In this document: positions 8,899-17,097 of the stretch, in pieces
How the letters are laid out: each line of letters begins with the position of its first letter
How positions within the stretch are numbered: the stretch's first letter is position 1
NCBI RefSeq assembly: GCF_030864005.1
Contig: NZ_CP132976.1
Span: 248,001-312,000 of the forward strand
Length of the DNA stretch: 64,000 bases
Direction: 5' to 3'
From: Achromobacter seleniivolatilans
Lineage (GTDB): Bacteria; Pseudomonadota; Gammaproteobacteria; Burkholderiales; Burkholderiaceae_B
The notes under the pieces: model-generated
The model's database searches: none
What the model was told of the DNA's origin: nothing
The model's input: only the letters and a program-made list of their open reading frames with translations
Position numbers and translations under genes: made by a program

Positions 8899-8927
8899 TT
8901 GATTTTGACAGTTTCGAACCATAAGAT
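8899..8927 (+). promoter_or_regulatory. Candidate sigma70 promoter for the LuxR-type gene
   Basis: TTGATT (8899-8904) and TAAGAT (8922-8927) are separated by exactly 17 bp, a good sigma70 arrangement. The pair lies about 170 bp before the LuxR-type start at 9100, which would leave a long leader. It was found by eye only. Confidence 0.4.
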
Positions 8928-9099
8928 GGGTTCATGCCATCCGTTATGTTGGCTACCAAAGATGCCCAGCCTAAACGCCCCGGTCCAGCTTCATTAGATA
9001 TTCCGGGATAGTGCGGACCACCCCCGCAAGGTTGGAAAAAATAGTCTTCAGCACAGCGAAGATCCCCTTCTAGGCCCGTCGAAAAACCGGGAGGACACC

Positions 9100-9849
9100 A
9101 TGGCCAAGATGGTCCTGATTGAAGCCCATCCGCTCTTGCGGTTGGGGTTGTGGCAGATACTGAGCAAGTTGGATGATGTTTGGGAGATTGAGGGGATGGG
9201 CCTGGCAGATTTGTCCAAGGCCGATGGCGCGCACGCTGGCGCCGATCTTCTGATCTACGGATTACCGGTAGATAACGATGAAGCGTGGAGCGCATTGCAC
9301 GAGATTCAGCGTGTGCTGACGCCTAAGCGGATTCTGCTTCTTACCGACGTGATGCCCCTGCCGATGCCGGTGCAGGGATTGCCTGGGGCCAGTGTGTATG
9401 GCTGCCTTATGAAGACGGCCTCGGTCGAGATTCTTGAGGCCGCGATACGGTTGGTGATGGCAGGCGGTCAGTGCTTTCCCAGCGAGCAGGCATTGCAGGC
9501 ACCGTCCTCAACGGTGTGCGCTTTGCCGGCACGCGACACTGACGACGCCATGTCCAAAGGTGCGATGCCGGTCAGCGCTGGAGCGCAGTTGCTTCAGATC
9601 ACGCCGCGTCAGTACGAAGTGCTGGTGTTGCTGGCGCGAGGCTATCCGATCAAAACGGTCAGCCGGATGCTCAACATATCGGTGGCAACTGCCAAAACGC
9701 ATGCGTGCACGCTCTACCAGCGTCTGCATGTCAAGAACAAGGGCGAAGCCGTTTACGCGGCACTGCAACGCGGGGCGACCTTGGAATGGCATGACCCCAA
9801 TGGCAGGGACACGGACGCCGGGCAGATCTATGGGCGCAAACTGGGGTAG
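9100..9849 (+). CDS. LuxR-family regulator with degenerate receiver domain (first of a pair)
   Basis: A 249-residue protein with a response-regulator layout. The N-terminal receiver-like domain (about 4-120) begins MVLIEAHPLLRLGLWQIL. The C-terminal LuxR/GerE helix-turn-helix (about 168-230) reads ITPRQYEVLVLLARGYPIKTVSRMLNISVATAKTHACTLYQRL. The acidic pair near the start is EA rather than DD. The strand that should carry the phosphoacceptor reads LLIYGLP, with no Asp at the usual place (normally D-L-x-L-P). Conventional phosphorylation is therefore unlikely. The DNA-binding helix looks intact. A paralogous gene follows in the same direction. Its position beside the exopolysaccharide locus suggests, but does not prove, control of that locus. 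Confidence 0.8.
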   Translation: MAKMVLIEAHPLLRLGLWQILSKLDDVWEIEGMGLADLSKADGAHAGADLLIYGLPVDNDEAWSALHEIQRVLTPKRILLLTDVMPLPMPVQGLPGASVYGCLMKTASVEILEAAIRLVMAGGQCFPSEQALQAPSSTVCALPARDTDDAMSKGAMPVSAGAQLLQITPRQYEVLVLLARGYPIKTVSRMLNISVATAKTHACTLYQRLHVKNKGEAVYAALQRGATLEWHDPNGRDTDAGQIYGRKLG

Positions 9850-10203
9850 GTGACGGGTTGCGCTGCCTGCCCGGCAGCCTGGGACGCATTGTTCTGAAGC
9901 TGCCGGGTTCGCATAGCCAACTCGCCTAAGACGTTTACAGCAGGAATTGGTTCCAGATCGCTGCGGCTTTCCTCCACCAATCATCCTCCTGAACGAGATT
10001 CACCGGACGTAGCCGCTGATAGCATGGGTTGTGTCCGCAAGCATGGGTTGAGATCGCGAATCACAACATCTCGCCATCGCAATCCAATAGCGCGGACGAG
10101 ATTCCCATGGGGAACGCGCCGCACAGGAACCTGCCATCGCAGAGTGATGCGCCACCCTCTCGGGAACCGTGTATGGGCCATGCGTCACAAGGTTCTTCCC
10201 GGG
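9850..10203. other. Intergenic region between the two LuxR-type regulators
   Basis: A 354-bp gap holding an 11-bp direct repeat (10021-10031 and 10040-10050). No terminator with a T tract and no convincing promoter pair was found. The frame of the downstream gene stays open back to an ATG at 10024, but that extension lacks receiver-like sequence. Confidence 0.45.
10021..10050. repeat. Direct repeat of AGCATGGGTTG
   Basis: Two identical 11-bp copies of AGCATGGGTTG start 19 bp apart, about 155-185 bp before the second LuxR-type start. Spacing close to two helical turns on one face is typical of sites for a dimeric regulator, so autoregulation or cross-regulation by the paired LuxR proteins is a reasonable guess. 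Confidence 0.4.
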
Positions 10204-10869
10204 ATGACAACCGTACTGATTGAAGACTACGCTCTGCTTCGTGTCGCTATCCAGCATGTTCTGGAACGTGTCCGCAACGCCGACGACATTCTGGCGATTT
10301 CGCCAGCCCATCTACTCAATATGTCCAGTTCGATCAACCGCCCAGTCGAGCTTCTGGTGATCGGTTGCAGTGGCGTGGCGGAGCAGGACATCGGACTGTT
10401 ATCTCAGGCGATGGCCTTTTTCATGCCCAAGCTGGTGCTGGTGCTGTATTCCGTTCTGGACCAGAACGTCATGGGCACTTGTGCGCGGGCAGGCGTGGCG
10501 GGATACCTTCCCAAAGCGTCCAGTCCCGATGCGCTGGCAGCAGCAGTCAGCCTGGTCATGGCAGGCGGCGAATGCTACCCGCAGCCTGCTGGCAGAGTCA
10601 TGAACGCAACCACGCATGCCCCCATGCAAGAGCTGCGTGAACTCACTCAACGGCAAGAGGAAATTCTGCAACTGCTGGTGCAGGGAAAAACCATGCGGGA
10701 GATCGGCCAGCAAGTTGGGATATCGGTCGCTACCGTCAAGAGCCATGCACGCACTCTGTATTGGAAACTGAACGCCCGCAACCAGGCCGAGGCGGCCTAC
10801 ATCGCGGTGCAAATGGGCCTGGTCAGAAGCAATAATGCGCCCGTCGCTGGTAAAGGCGAAAGCAGCTAG
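10204..10869 (+). CDS. LuxR-family regulator with degenerate receiver domain (second of a pair)
   Basis: A 221-residue paralogue of the preceding regulator. The receiver-like domain starts TTVLIEDYALLRVAIQHVLERV. The beta-3 strand reads VELLVIGCSG, so the phosphoacceptor Asp is missing, although YLPKASSPDALAAAV retains a Lys at the usual beta-5 position. The LuxR helix-turn-helix near the C-terminus (LTQRQEEILQLLVQGKTMRE, then IGQQVGISVATVKSHARTLYWKL) looks functional. I chose the ATG at 10204, where homology to receivers begins; in-frame ATGs at 10024 and 10180 add unrelated residues. None of these starts has a strong ribosome site. It ends against a 15-bp inverted repeat shared with the convergent glycosyltransferase gene. 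Confidence 0.78.
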   Translation: MTTVLIEDYALLRVAIQHVLERVRNADDILAISPAHLLNMSSSINRPVELLVIGCSGVAEQDIGLLSQAMAFFMPKLVLVLYSVLDQNVMGTCARAGVAGYLPKASSPDALAAAVSLVMAGGECYPQPAGRVMNATTHAPMQELRELTQRQEEILQLLVQGKTMREIGQQVGISVATVKSHARTLYWKLNARNQAEAAYIAVQMGLVRSNNAPVAGKGESS

Positions 10870-10885
10870 CGGCAATGGAAAGAGG

Positions 10886-10926
10886 CAGGGCCTGTGCGGG
10901 TTGTCTGACAGCCCGCACAGGCCCTG
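10886..10926. terminator. Convergent hairpin between regulator and exopolysaccharide operon
   Basis: A perfect 15-bp inverted repeat, CAGGGCCTGTGCGGG / CCCGCACAGGCCCTG, with an 11-nt loop. It sits between the plus-strand regulator (stop at 10869) and the last gene of the minus-strand exopolysaccharide operon (stop at 10982). Neither side has a long T tract; only GTTCGTTTA follows on the plus strand and a pyrimidine run on the minus strand. It may be a bidirectional terminator or an RNA-stabilising stem. Confidence 0.6.
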
Positions 10927-10981
10927 GTTCGTTTAGAAGAAGACCATGCCGCCAGACGGCTGCAAGGCCATAGAGCGGCGC

Positions 10982-12280
10982 TTAAATATCGCCTTCGCGT
11001 GTGCGAGTGGATGCCTTGGCGGGCGACTGCGCAGATGCGTGTGCAGCGGCCTTGCCTTTGGCCGCGACGACGGCCGCGAATTCGCGTTCCGCTGCGCCAA
11101 GCACCGCATCGACATGCAGGTTCGCCAGCGCGTACTGGCGTGCCGCTACGCCCAGCGTTTCGCGGATCTGCGCGTTGTAGCTCAGCTTGCGCACGGCTTC
11201 AGCCATGGCAGGCGCATCTTCTGGTGGCGTCAGCAGGCCGCAGTGCGACACCACTTGCGCCAGTTCGGTGCCCTGCGCGGCGCCGCACACGACAGGCCGG
11301 CCGCTGGCCAGCATGCCGGTCAACTTGGATGGCATGACGAGATCCGCCGCGCCAGCGCGCTGAGGTAATAAATGGATGTCAGCAGTATTCAGCAGCGCAC
11401 CCAGGCGATCCGCCGGTTGCAGGTCCAGGAAAATGACGCGTGGCAAACCTTTGCACTGTTCTTCCAGCGGGGCGCGCTCCGGCCCTTGGCCGCAGAACAC
11501 AAACCACAGCCGGCCTTCGCGGCTTAACCGCCTAGCGACGTCTGCCAGCGTGTGCAAACCTTGCTTGCCACCCATGTTGCCGGAGTAGAGGGCAACGATC
11601 GCGCCGGCAGGAATGCCCAGCTCGGCGCGGTAATCGCCGCCTTTCCCATCAGGCGTGATGGCGTTGACGTTGATCCAGTTCGGCAGCAGCACGGCGCGCT
11701 CAGGCGCGACCCCTTTCGCCACGGCCAGGTCCAGCATCCGGCCGGAAATCGTCGAGACGCGGTCGAACCGCCGCATCAGCCAGCGCTCGCCCCGCTTGAC
11801 CATTGCGCGCAGCCCAGCGCCTTTGAGCAGACCCAGCTCGAACGCCGCATCGACTTCATAGTCCTGCACGTGCAGCCACGCGCGCGCCCCGCACAGGCGG
11901 GCCGCCAGCCAGGCTGCAGGTGCGCAGAACAACGCCGGCTCCACGACCAGAATGAGGTCTGGCCGGCCTGCCGCAGCACGCAGCAAGGAAGGCAGACTGG
12001 ATAGTGCAAAGCTGGCCAGATGAATCAGGCGCTTAAGGCCGCCGGGCTTGCCGGGCACCCACAGCGGCGCGCGGCGCACAGTGACGCCGCGCAGCGCTTC
12101 CTTGCGGTAGCGCCAGGCGCTGTAGCCGTCTTGAACCTGCCACTGCGGGTAGTAGGGGGGCGCCGTCACGACGCTGACCTCGTGCCCTCGCGCCGCCAGC
12201 CATTCGGCCAGTTCGGCGCTGTACTTGCCTATGCCAGTCAGTTCGGGCGCGTAGTTGATTCCATAGATAAGTATTTTCAT
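10982..12280 (-). CDS. wcaI: WcaI-like glycosyltransferase (GT4), exopolysaccharide synthesis
   Basis: A 432-residue GT-B glycosyltransferase. It opens MKILIYGINYAPELTGIGKY and EWLAARGHEVSVVTAPPYYPQWQ, the hallmark of WcaI-type colanic acid transferases. The C-terminal donor domain has VALYSGNMGGKQGL, FCGQGPERAPLEE and the acidic-site region DLVMPSKLTGMLASGRPVVC. It is expected to add a sugar, perhaps fucose or glucose, to the lipid-linked repeat unit at the inner membrane. The start at 12280 overlaps the acetyltransferase stop by ATGA; an upstream open stretch in frame belongs to that neighbour. It is the last gene of the minus-strand operon. The C-terminal tail is Ala/Lys-rich and probably disordered. 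Confidence 0.85.
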   Translation of the reverse strand: MKILIYGINYAPELTGIGKYSAELAEWLAARGHEVSVVTAPPYYPQWQVQDGYSAWRYRKEALRGVTVRRAPLWVPGKPGGLKRLIHLASFALSSLPSLLRAAAGRPDLILVVEPALFCAPAAWLAARLCGARAWLHVQDYEVDAAFELGLLKGAGLRAMVKRGERWLMRRFDRVSTISGRMLDLAVAKGVAPERAVLLPNWINVNAITPDGKGGDYRAELGIPAGAIVALYSGNMGGKQGLHTLADVARRLSREGRLWFVFCGQGPERAPLEEQCKGLPRVIFLDLQPADRLGALLNTADIHLLPQRAGAADLVMPSKLTGMLASGRPVVCGAAQGTELAQVVSHCGLLTPPEDAPAMAEAVRKLSYNAQIRETLGVAARQYALANLHVDAVLGAAEREFAAVVAAKGKAAAHASAQSPAKASTRTREGDI

Positions 12281-12837
12281 AAAGGCGCCGCCATGCGTGG
12301 CCGGATTGGCCGGCACGGGTTGCCGTGGCACACCATCGCGGGCGGCATATTGCGGAATACCGAACTGCGCGCGCCCACCACGGCCTCCCGGCCGATCGTC
12401 ACGCCAGGGCCGACAAACACGTCCGTGGCGACCCATGCGCCGTCTTCAATGCGAACGGCGCGTTCGCGCAAAGGGAAGTCGGGCTGGCCTGCATCGTGAT
12501 CGGCCGCGCACAGATAGCTGCGTTGCGACACGACGGCGTGCGCGCCAATATGGATGGGGCCCAGGCTGTAGATCACCGCGTCGTCGCCGATCCAGGCGTA
12601 GTCGCCGATCTCAACCTTCCAGGGATAGGTCACGGTGGCCGTGGGGCGGATCAGCACCTTGCGTCCCACCTGTGCGCCAAAGCAGCGCAACAGCCACCGG
12701 CGGAATCCATAGGCCACCTGTGGCGACCAACGGAACAACGTGGCCTGCACCGTCCACCAAAGCTGCACGGTCAGCGCGGAACGGCCGCGCTGACCCGGCG
12801 CCAGCGCAAAGCGGTCTAGTTGCTGCAATGTGCTCAT
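12277..12837 (-). CDS. wcaF: WcaF-like acetyltransferase (left-handed beta-helix)
   Basis: A 186-residue hexapeptide-repeat acyltransferase. Imperfect hexapeptides run from about 55 to 165 (VGRKVLIRPTATVTYPWKVE, IGDYAWIGDDAVIYSLGPIH, ATDVFVGPGVTIGREAVVGA). The catalytic His probably lies in LCAADHDAGQPDF, as in colanic acid WcaF. It would O-acetylate a sugar of the repeat unit using acetyl-CoA. It overlaps both neighbours by 4 bp (ATGA), so it is translationally coupled to the GT2 gene upstream and the wcaI-like gene downstream. Confidence 0.82.
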   Translation of the reverse strand: MSTLQQLDRFALAPGQRGRSALTVQLWWTVQATLFRWSPQVAYGFRRWLLRCFGAQVGRKVLIRPTATVTYPWKVEIGDYAWIGDDAVIYSLGPIHIGAHAVVSQRSYLCAADHDAGQPDFPLRERAVRIEDGAWVATDVFVGPGVTIGREAVVGARSSVFRNMPPAMVCHGNPCRPIRPRMAAPL

Positions 12838-13721
12838 TTGGCCGCTCCCGCTACGGCGTCGCCTCGTGCTTCATCGGCGCTGGCTTGCCGGGCTTTGAGG
12901 ATTTCTTCGGTTTTGATGCGGATCTGCCAGTAATACATGGCGCGCGCCACGGCGTAGTCATAGCCTGCCTTGCCGTCCAGGAAACCCAGACGGAAAACAT
13001 AGGAATGCAGGAACGAGATCGGCGCCTTGAACGGCATGGCCTGGAAGATCCGTTTGAGCAGTGCGCGCGCACCTACATTGGCTTCGCGCGGATCATTCAT
13101 CAAGCCCTTGGTGCGCAGGTTGGCTTCCCAATCCGAGTACCGGTTGTGCTTGTCGAAGTAGTGAAAGAGCGAGTCATGATCGTTGTGCACCATGCGCTCG
13201 CGCAGGGCAAACGTGTCACCCTGGACTTGCGGCTGATAGTGGCCTTCCACTTCCCACATATGGGCGACGTCCAGGTCGTCGTAGTCCAGAAAGCGGGACC
13301 GGTCTCGGGCCAGCAGCGCCAGCTTGTAGACGCGATGGCCATGTTCCAGCTTTTTGCCGCAGAACACATAGTCAAATGGAATGAACGCGCCGCCCGCGCC
13401 CGCTGCAAAACGGGGCAGTGCGTCACGGATTTCAGTGGCTAGCCCAGGCGTCATCTCTTCGTCGGCGTCCACGTACAACACGACGGAGTGCGAGAAGGGG
13501 AGTTGCTCAAGGCACCATTGCTTCTTTTTGGGGTACTTGCCGTTCCATTGGAAATTAGAGACGTGTGCGCCCAGCGCGGTCGCCATCGAGCACGTGGCAT
13601 CTGTGCTGTCGGAATCCACGACGAATACCTCGTCGAACTCCACCAGCGCCTTTAAGCACTTCGAGATATTGCGTTCCTCGTTTTTCGTCATGACGACTAC
13701 GGATACCGGTATCTTCTGCAT
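12834..13721 (-). CDS. Family 2 glycosyltransferase (WaaE/KdtX-like)
   Basis: A 295-residue GT-A glycosyltransferase. IPVSVVVMTKNEERNISKCL, then FDEVFVVDSDSTDATCSMA (donor-binding Asp) and VVLYVDADEEMTPGL (DxD-like metal site) are the standard GT2 signatures. The mid-part FIPFDYVFCGKKLEHGH and VQGDTFALRERMVHNDHDSL resembles the WaaE/KdtX group of beta-glucosyltransferases. It lacks transmembrane helices, so it should act at the cytoplasmic face. It lies between the GT4 gene (13 bp upstream) and wcaF (ATGA overlap). Acceptor and sugar cannot be read from sequence. Confidence 0.83.
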   Translation of the reverse strand: MQKIPVSVVVMTKNEERNISKCLKALVEFDEVFVVDSDSTDATCSMATALGAHVSNFQWNGKYPKKKQWCLEQLPFSHSVVLYVDADEEMTPGLATEIRDALPRFAAGAGGAFIPFDYVFCGKKLEHGHRVYKLALLARDRSRFLDYDDLDVAHMWEVEGHYQPQVQGDTFALRERMVHNDHDSLFHYFDKHNRYSDWEANLRTKGLMNDPREANVGARALLKRIFQAMPFKAPISFLHSYVFRLGFLDGKAGYDYAVARAMYYWQIRIKTEEILKARQASADEARGDAVAGAAK

Positions 13722-13734
13722 GATGCTGTCCAGT

Positions 13735-14865
13735 TCAGGGCGTGCCGCGTTGCATCAGCGGCTGAAACAGCGCGATGACGTTGCGGCAATGCCGTTCGAG
13801 GGAAAAGGCGTCGGCGCGCTCCGGGCCTTGGGCGGCCAGCTGTTCGCGCATCTCGTTGTCATAAGCCAGTCGCCGCACTGCGTCGGCCAGCGCGGCGGGG
13901 TCGCCCACAGGCACCAGCAAACCGTAGCGGCCGGCGTCCAGAATTTCCGCGGGGCCATGCGGACAGTCTGTAGAAATCACCGGCACACCAAGACATAACG
14001 CTTCGACGAGCACATTGCCGAAGCTCTCACGCAAGGATGTCAGCGCGAAAGCACCGGCGCCTGCGATCATGGGAAATGGGTTGTCGATGTGGCCAGCCAG
14101 TCTGACGGGGCTGCGCGAGGCGCGCTCATCAATGCGCTGTTGCAGGGCAGCGTGTTCGGAGCCTTCCCCCAGGATGGTGAAGGTGATGCCGGGATCATCC
14201 AGCAACGCGGCGGCGTCGATCAAGGTGGCGTAATCCTTGACGGCTTCAAGCCGGCCGACTGCAACGACGTGATAGGGGGCCTGCGTATCAGGGGCGGCCG
14301 GCCGCAAGGCGCTTTGACGCCGCACATTTTCCAGCGGCACGCCGTTGTAGATGGTGTGGACCTTGCCGCGCAGCGGCGGGAACATGCTGACCAGGTCTTC
14401 TTTGACGCCGCGCGATACGCCCACAACGGCATCGTGGCGCCGATAGGTCTGGCTGACCAGCCAGTATTTCAGGCGCCGCATGCGGGACGCGCCGTAATGG
14501 ATGGCCGGACTGCTGTGCTCAAAGGCCACGGTGCTGAAGGTGCCCCGCAGAATCTTTTTTGCCAGTACCACCAGCATGTTGCACAACAGGCCATGCGAGC
14601 ACACGATGGCCGGCTTGTCTCGCTGGATCTGACGCAAGAGGTGAAAGAAGGCCAAGGGCAGCATCAGCCGCAGCTTGGTTGACGATTCGATGATGGGCAG
14701 GGCGCGTGTCACCTTGGGGTTGGCCACCGGATATTCCCGGTTGCGTGAGCGCAGCAGGAACAGGGAGGAATCCACCCCCTGTTCCGGCAAGGCGTCCACG
14801 ATAAAGGCAACGCATCTTCCGACGCCGCCGTGCAAGTCTGGCGCGACAAACATGACATCAGGCAT
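13735..14865 (-). CDS. Family 4 glycosyltransferase
   Basis: A 376-residue GT-B enzyme. The glycine-rich start VMFVAPDLHGGVGRCVAFIV binds the acceptor. The donor half has VVAVGRLEAVKDYATLIDAA, FTILGEGSEHAALQQRI and the ESFGNVLVEALCLGVPVIST motif (E-x7-E catalytic region) typical of GT4. It should transfer one sugar to the lipid-linked oligosaccharide. Its start overlaps the end of the polymerase gene by 8 bp. An internal ATG four codons in is an alternative start, as neither has a clear ribosome site. Confidence 0.85.
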   Translation of the reverse strand: MPDVMFVAPDLHGGVGRCVAFIVDALPEQGVDSSLFLLRSRNREYPVANPKVTRALPIIESSTKLRLMLPLAFFHLLRQIQRDKPAIVCSHGLLCNMLVVLAKKILRGTFSTVAFEHSSPAIHYGASRMRRLKYWLVSQTYRRHDAVVGVSRGVKEDLVSMFPPLRGKVHTIYNGVPLENVRRQSALRPAAPDTQAPYHVVAVGRLEAVKDYATLIDAAALLDDPGITFTILGEGSEHAALQQRIDERASRSPVRLAGHIDNPFPMIAGAGAFALTSLRESFGNVLVEALCLGVPVISTDCPHGPAEILDAGRYGLLVPVGDPAALADAVRRLAYDNEMREQLAAQGPERADAFSLERHCRNVIALFQPLMQRGTP

Positions 14866-16162
14866 GGGGGGTTACTCGCGGTAGCGCCCGGGGCACGGAG
14901 CCCGGACGATGGCTGGGAACGGGTTGCGAGGCACGCGGCGCGGTTTGGGGCACCGCCATGATCTGGGCATTGCGCATCAGTGACAGGCAATAGCACAGCA
15001 GGAATCCGGTGAAGGCCGTTTTGGGTGCATAGGCGAGCCCGCCGGATAGCGAATCAATAAAGATGTAGATCGGCGCGGTGGCCAGCAGATAGCGCCGGTG
15101 CATCTCCAGCCCGGGATGCGCGTAACGTTTGAGCAGTGTCAACAGCAGGATGAGCAGGGGCGGAAGCATGATCATGATGGTGCCCACCACGCCGAACTTC
15201 ATCAGGTAGAACGCCCAGGAATTGTGCGCGAAGGTGCTCAGTTCAAAGCCGTTCTCGCCCATGACCCAGCTGCGAAATCCGGCCCCTTTGCCAAACACCG
15301 GGCTTTCGGCAAAGAAGTCCATCTGGCCCTGCATTTCCTGGATGCGCGCGCCGTAGCTGGAGTCTTCGTCCAGCTTTTCAACGCTGAAGATCCGGTTGGT
15401 CAGGACATCCAGATAACCGATGCTGGCAAAGACGAGCACGCCAGCAACGGCGGCTGGGGCAAAGATCATCACCGCGCGGCGCCGGATGTCCGGGCTGGAG
15501 GCCAGCAGCACCGCGATCACTACCGACACCATCAATTGCAAGTACTGGCTGCGGTTCAGAGAAAAAACCAGCGCCAGCAGCATGTACACCGTCAGCGCAT
15601 AAGCCTTGGGGCCTGAGACATTCAGCGTACGCCGGAAGTACAGCAATGAGACTACGCCGAACGGAATGGCCCATACGCCCAGACGCACGTTGCGCAGCGG
15701 GTTCGAAATGCTGAAGCCCTGCAATTGTTCCAGCAGCATCAACGTGGCCACTGCCAGGCAGGCGGCGACGATGTACTTCTGCAGCACCGCGTAGGCGGCA
15801 GGACTGTCGATGTCCTTGTAGCAAAGAAAGGGCGTGCATAGAAAATAGAACACGATGCGCAGATCGCGCGCCACGTCGCCCGTTTCAATGCCCGGATGAT
15901 GCATGGATACCAGCAGCAGATAGATCACCGACATGGCCTGAAGACCCAGCAGCGCGCCCAGCAAACCGCGGGGCAGGGCGTAGGCGCTGGGTTCTGCCAG
16001 CCGCAAGGCCTTGACGACCAGCATGGCCACGAACAGCACATCAAAGGGCGACAGCTTGAAACTGCCTACGCCCAAAATGAAGCGGTCGTCATTCAAGGCC
16101 AGCGCCGTGAATGCAAACAGGCCCAGCAGGTGCAGGGTGGACAAGCGGCGGTGCGGGCTCAT
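14858..16162 (-). CDS. wzy: Wzy-type O-antigen/exopolysaccharide polymerase
   Basis: A 434-residue integral membrane protein with roughly ten to twelve hydrophobic segments. It includes a large periplasmic loop (about 255-305, SVEKLDEDSSYGARIQEMQG to ELSTFAHNSWAFYLMKFG). The FGKGAGFRSW-x-FAHNSW pattern is typical of Wzy_C/O-antigen ligase-like proteins. With Wzx, Wza and Wzc present, this is the expected polymerase that joins repeat units at the periplasmic face. The family is poorly conserved, so the assignment rests on topology, this loop and context. The C-terminal 40 residues are Pro/Arg-rich and cytoplasmic. Confidence 0.78.
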   Translation of the reverse strand: MSPHRRLSTLHLLGLFAFTALALNDDRFILGVGSFKLSPFDVLFVAMLVVKALRLAEPSAYALPRGLLGALLGLQAMSVIYLLLVSMHHPGIETGDVARDLRIVFYFLCTPFLCYKDIDSPAAYAVLQKYIVAACLAVATLMLLEQLQGFSISNPLRNVRLGVWAIPFGVVSLLYFRRTLNVSGPKAYALTVYMLLALVFSLNRSQYLQLMVSVVIAVLLASSPDIRRRAVMIFAPAAVAGVLVFASIGYLDVLTNRIFSVEKLDEDSSYGARIQEMQGQMDFFAESPVFGKGAGFRSWVMGENGFELSTFAHNSWAFYLMKFGVVGTIMIMLPPLLILLLTLLKRYAHPGLEMHRRYLLATAPIYIFIDSLSGGLAYAPKTAFTGFLLCYCLSLMRNAQIMAVPQTAPRASQPVPSHRPGSVPRALPRVTPHA

Positions 16163-16174
16163 GTCGGTGTCATC

Positions 16175-17077
16175 CTAGTGCGCGGCCCAATCGTCGCGCC
16201 GGAATATCTTGGTGGTCAGCTTTTCAAACAGGTAGGACAGATCTCCCTGGCGGGCATGGGCCGCGACTTTTGACGCGCGGCAGGACAGTTCAAACAAGCG
16301 GCCCATGCCGGGTTCGGTGCGCCGGATGCGGGTGACGATCTGTTCGCGCTCTTCCAGCAGCACGTCCTGCATCAAGGCCGTCTTGGTTTCGTCGTGCGCC
16401 GTGTAAACGCCTAAAGCGTCGGGCACGATCAGATTTTTGCCCTCGCGCAGCAGCCGGCTCCACAATTCAAGATCCATGCAATAGCGCATGCTCTCTTGCA
16501 GCAGGCCATACTTGAGCAGCAGGTCGCGGCGGAAGATGGCGGACTGGTTGGGGATGGACGCTTTCACCACTGTCAGCGTGCCGCGATTGACGGGGGTGTA
16601 GTGAATCTTGCGAAAGATGTTGTTGTTGGCGTCGGCCACAAACAGATTGCCGCTGACAATCGGCGCACGGCCGCGCGCCGCCGCCGTGCCCAGCTTGCGC
16701 AACGCGCCGGGAAAGTAAAGGTCATCTGAATTCTGCCAGCCAACATAATCACCCGTGGCGCGTTCAAAGCCCTTGTTGATGGCATGGGACTGGCCGCGGT
16801 CCGGGGTGCTTTCCCAGTAGGTCAGATAGCGTTCGTACTTGCGGATGATGTCCACGCTGCCATCGGTGGAGCCGCCATCGATGATGATGTATTCCAGGCG
16901 CGGATAACCTTGGTTCAGCACGGACAGGATGGTGCGTTCCAGGAACTTCGCCTGGTTGTACGAGGGCGTCACGATGGTCACCTTGGGCAACAGGCCGCCG
17001 GCGATCGGCGCGGGCGGACGAAGCTCGCGGACGAAGTCGATGAGCTGACGTGAGTACTCGTTATGACGCTTGCGCAT
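16175..17077 (-). CDS. Family 2 glycosyltransferase
   Basis: A 300-residue GT2 enzyme. [40 protein letters not shown] (donor Asp) and [19 protein letters not shown] (metal-binding SDD) form a canonical nucleotide-sugar site. Later, [20 protein letters not shown] fits the acceptor region. I chose the ATG at 17077, which has GAGG six nt upstream; an ATG at 17092 has none. The frame is open far beyond both, but only because it runs through the wzx gene. Sugar and linkage are unknown. Confidence 0.83.
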   Translation of the reverse strand: MRKRHNEYSRQLIDFVRELRPPAPIAGGLLPKVTIVTPSYNQAKFLERTILSVLNQGYPRLEYIIIDGGSTDGSVDIIRKYERYLTYWESTPDRGQSHAINKGFERATGDYVGWQNSDDLYFPGALRKLGTAAARGRAPIVSGNLFVADANNNIFRKIHYTPVNRGTLTVVKASIPNQSAIFRRDLLLKYGLLQESMRYCMDLELWSRLLREGKNLIVPDALGVYTAHDETKTALMQDVLLEEREQIVTRIRRTEPGMGRLFELSCRASKVAAHARQGDLSYLFEKLTTKIFRRDDWAAH

Positions 17078-17097
17078 GTAGGACCTCAGCATGTTGG

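Larger units (their letters stand above)
8539..9099. other. 561-bp intergenic region with several hairpins
   Basis: No gene was recognised here. It holds a nested hairpin (8586-8617), a strong plus-strand intrinsic terminator (8661-8697), and further short stems. AGGGT/ACCCT near 8774-8797 and AGCATC/GATGCT near 8798-8820 enclose an AAAGGAGG that would be a ribosome site only for a ten-codon frame. A candidate promoter lies at 8899-8927. The region after the terminator is therefore a roughly 170-nt leader for the LuxR-type gene at 9100, if that promoter is used. Confidence 0.5.
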
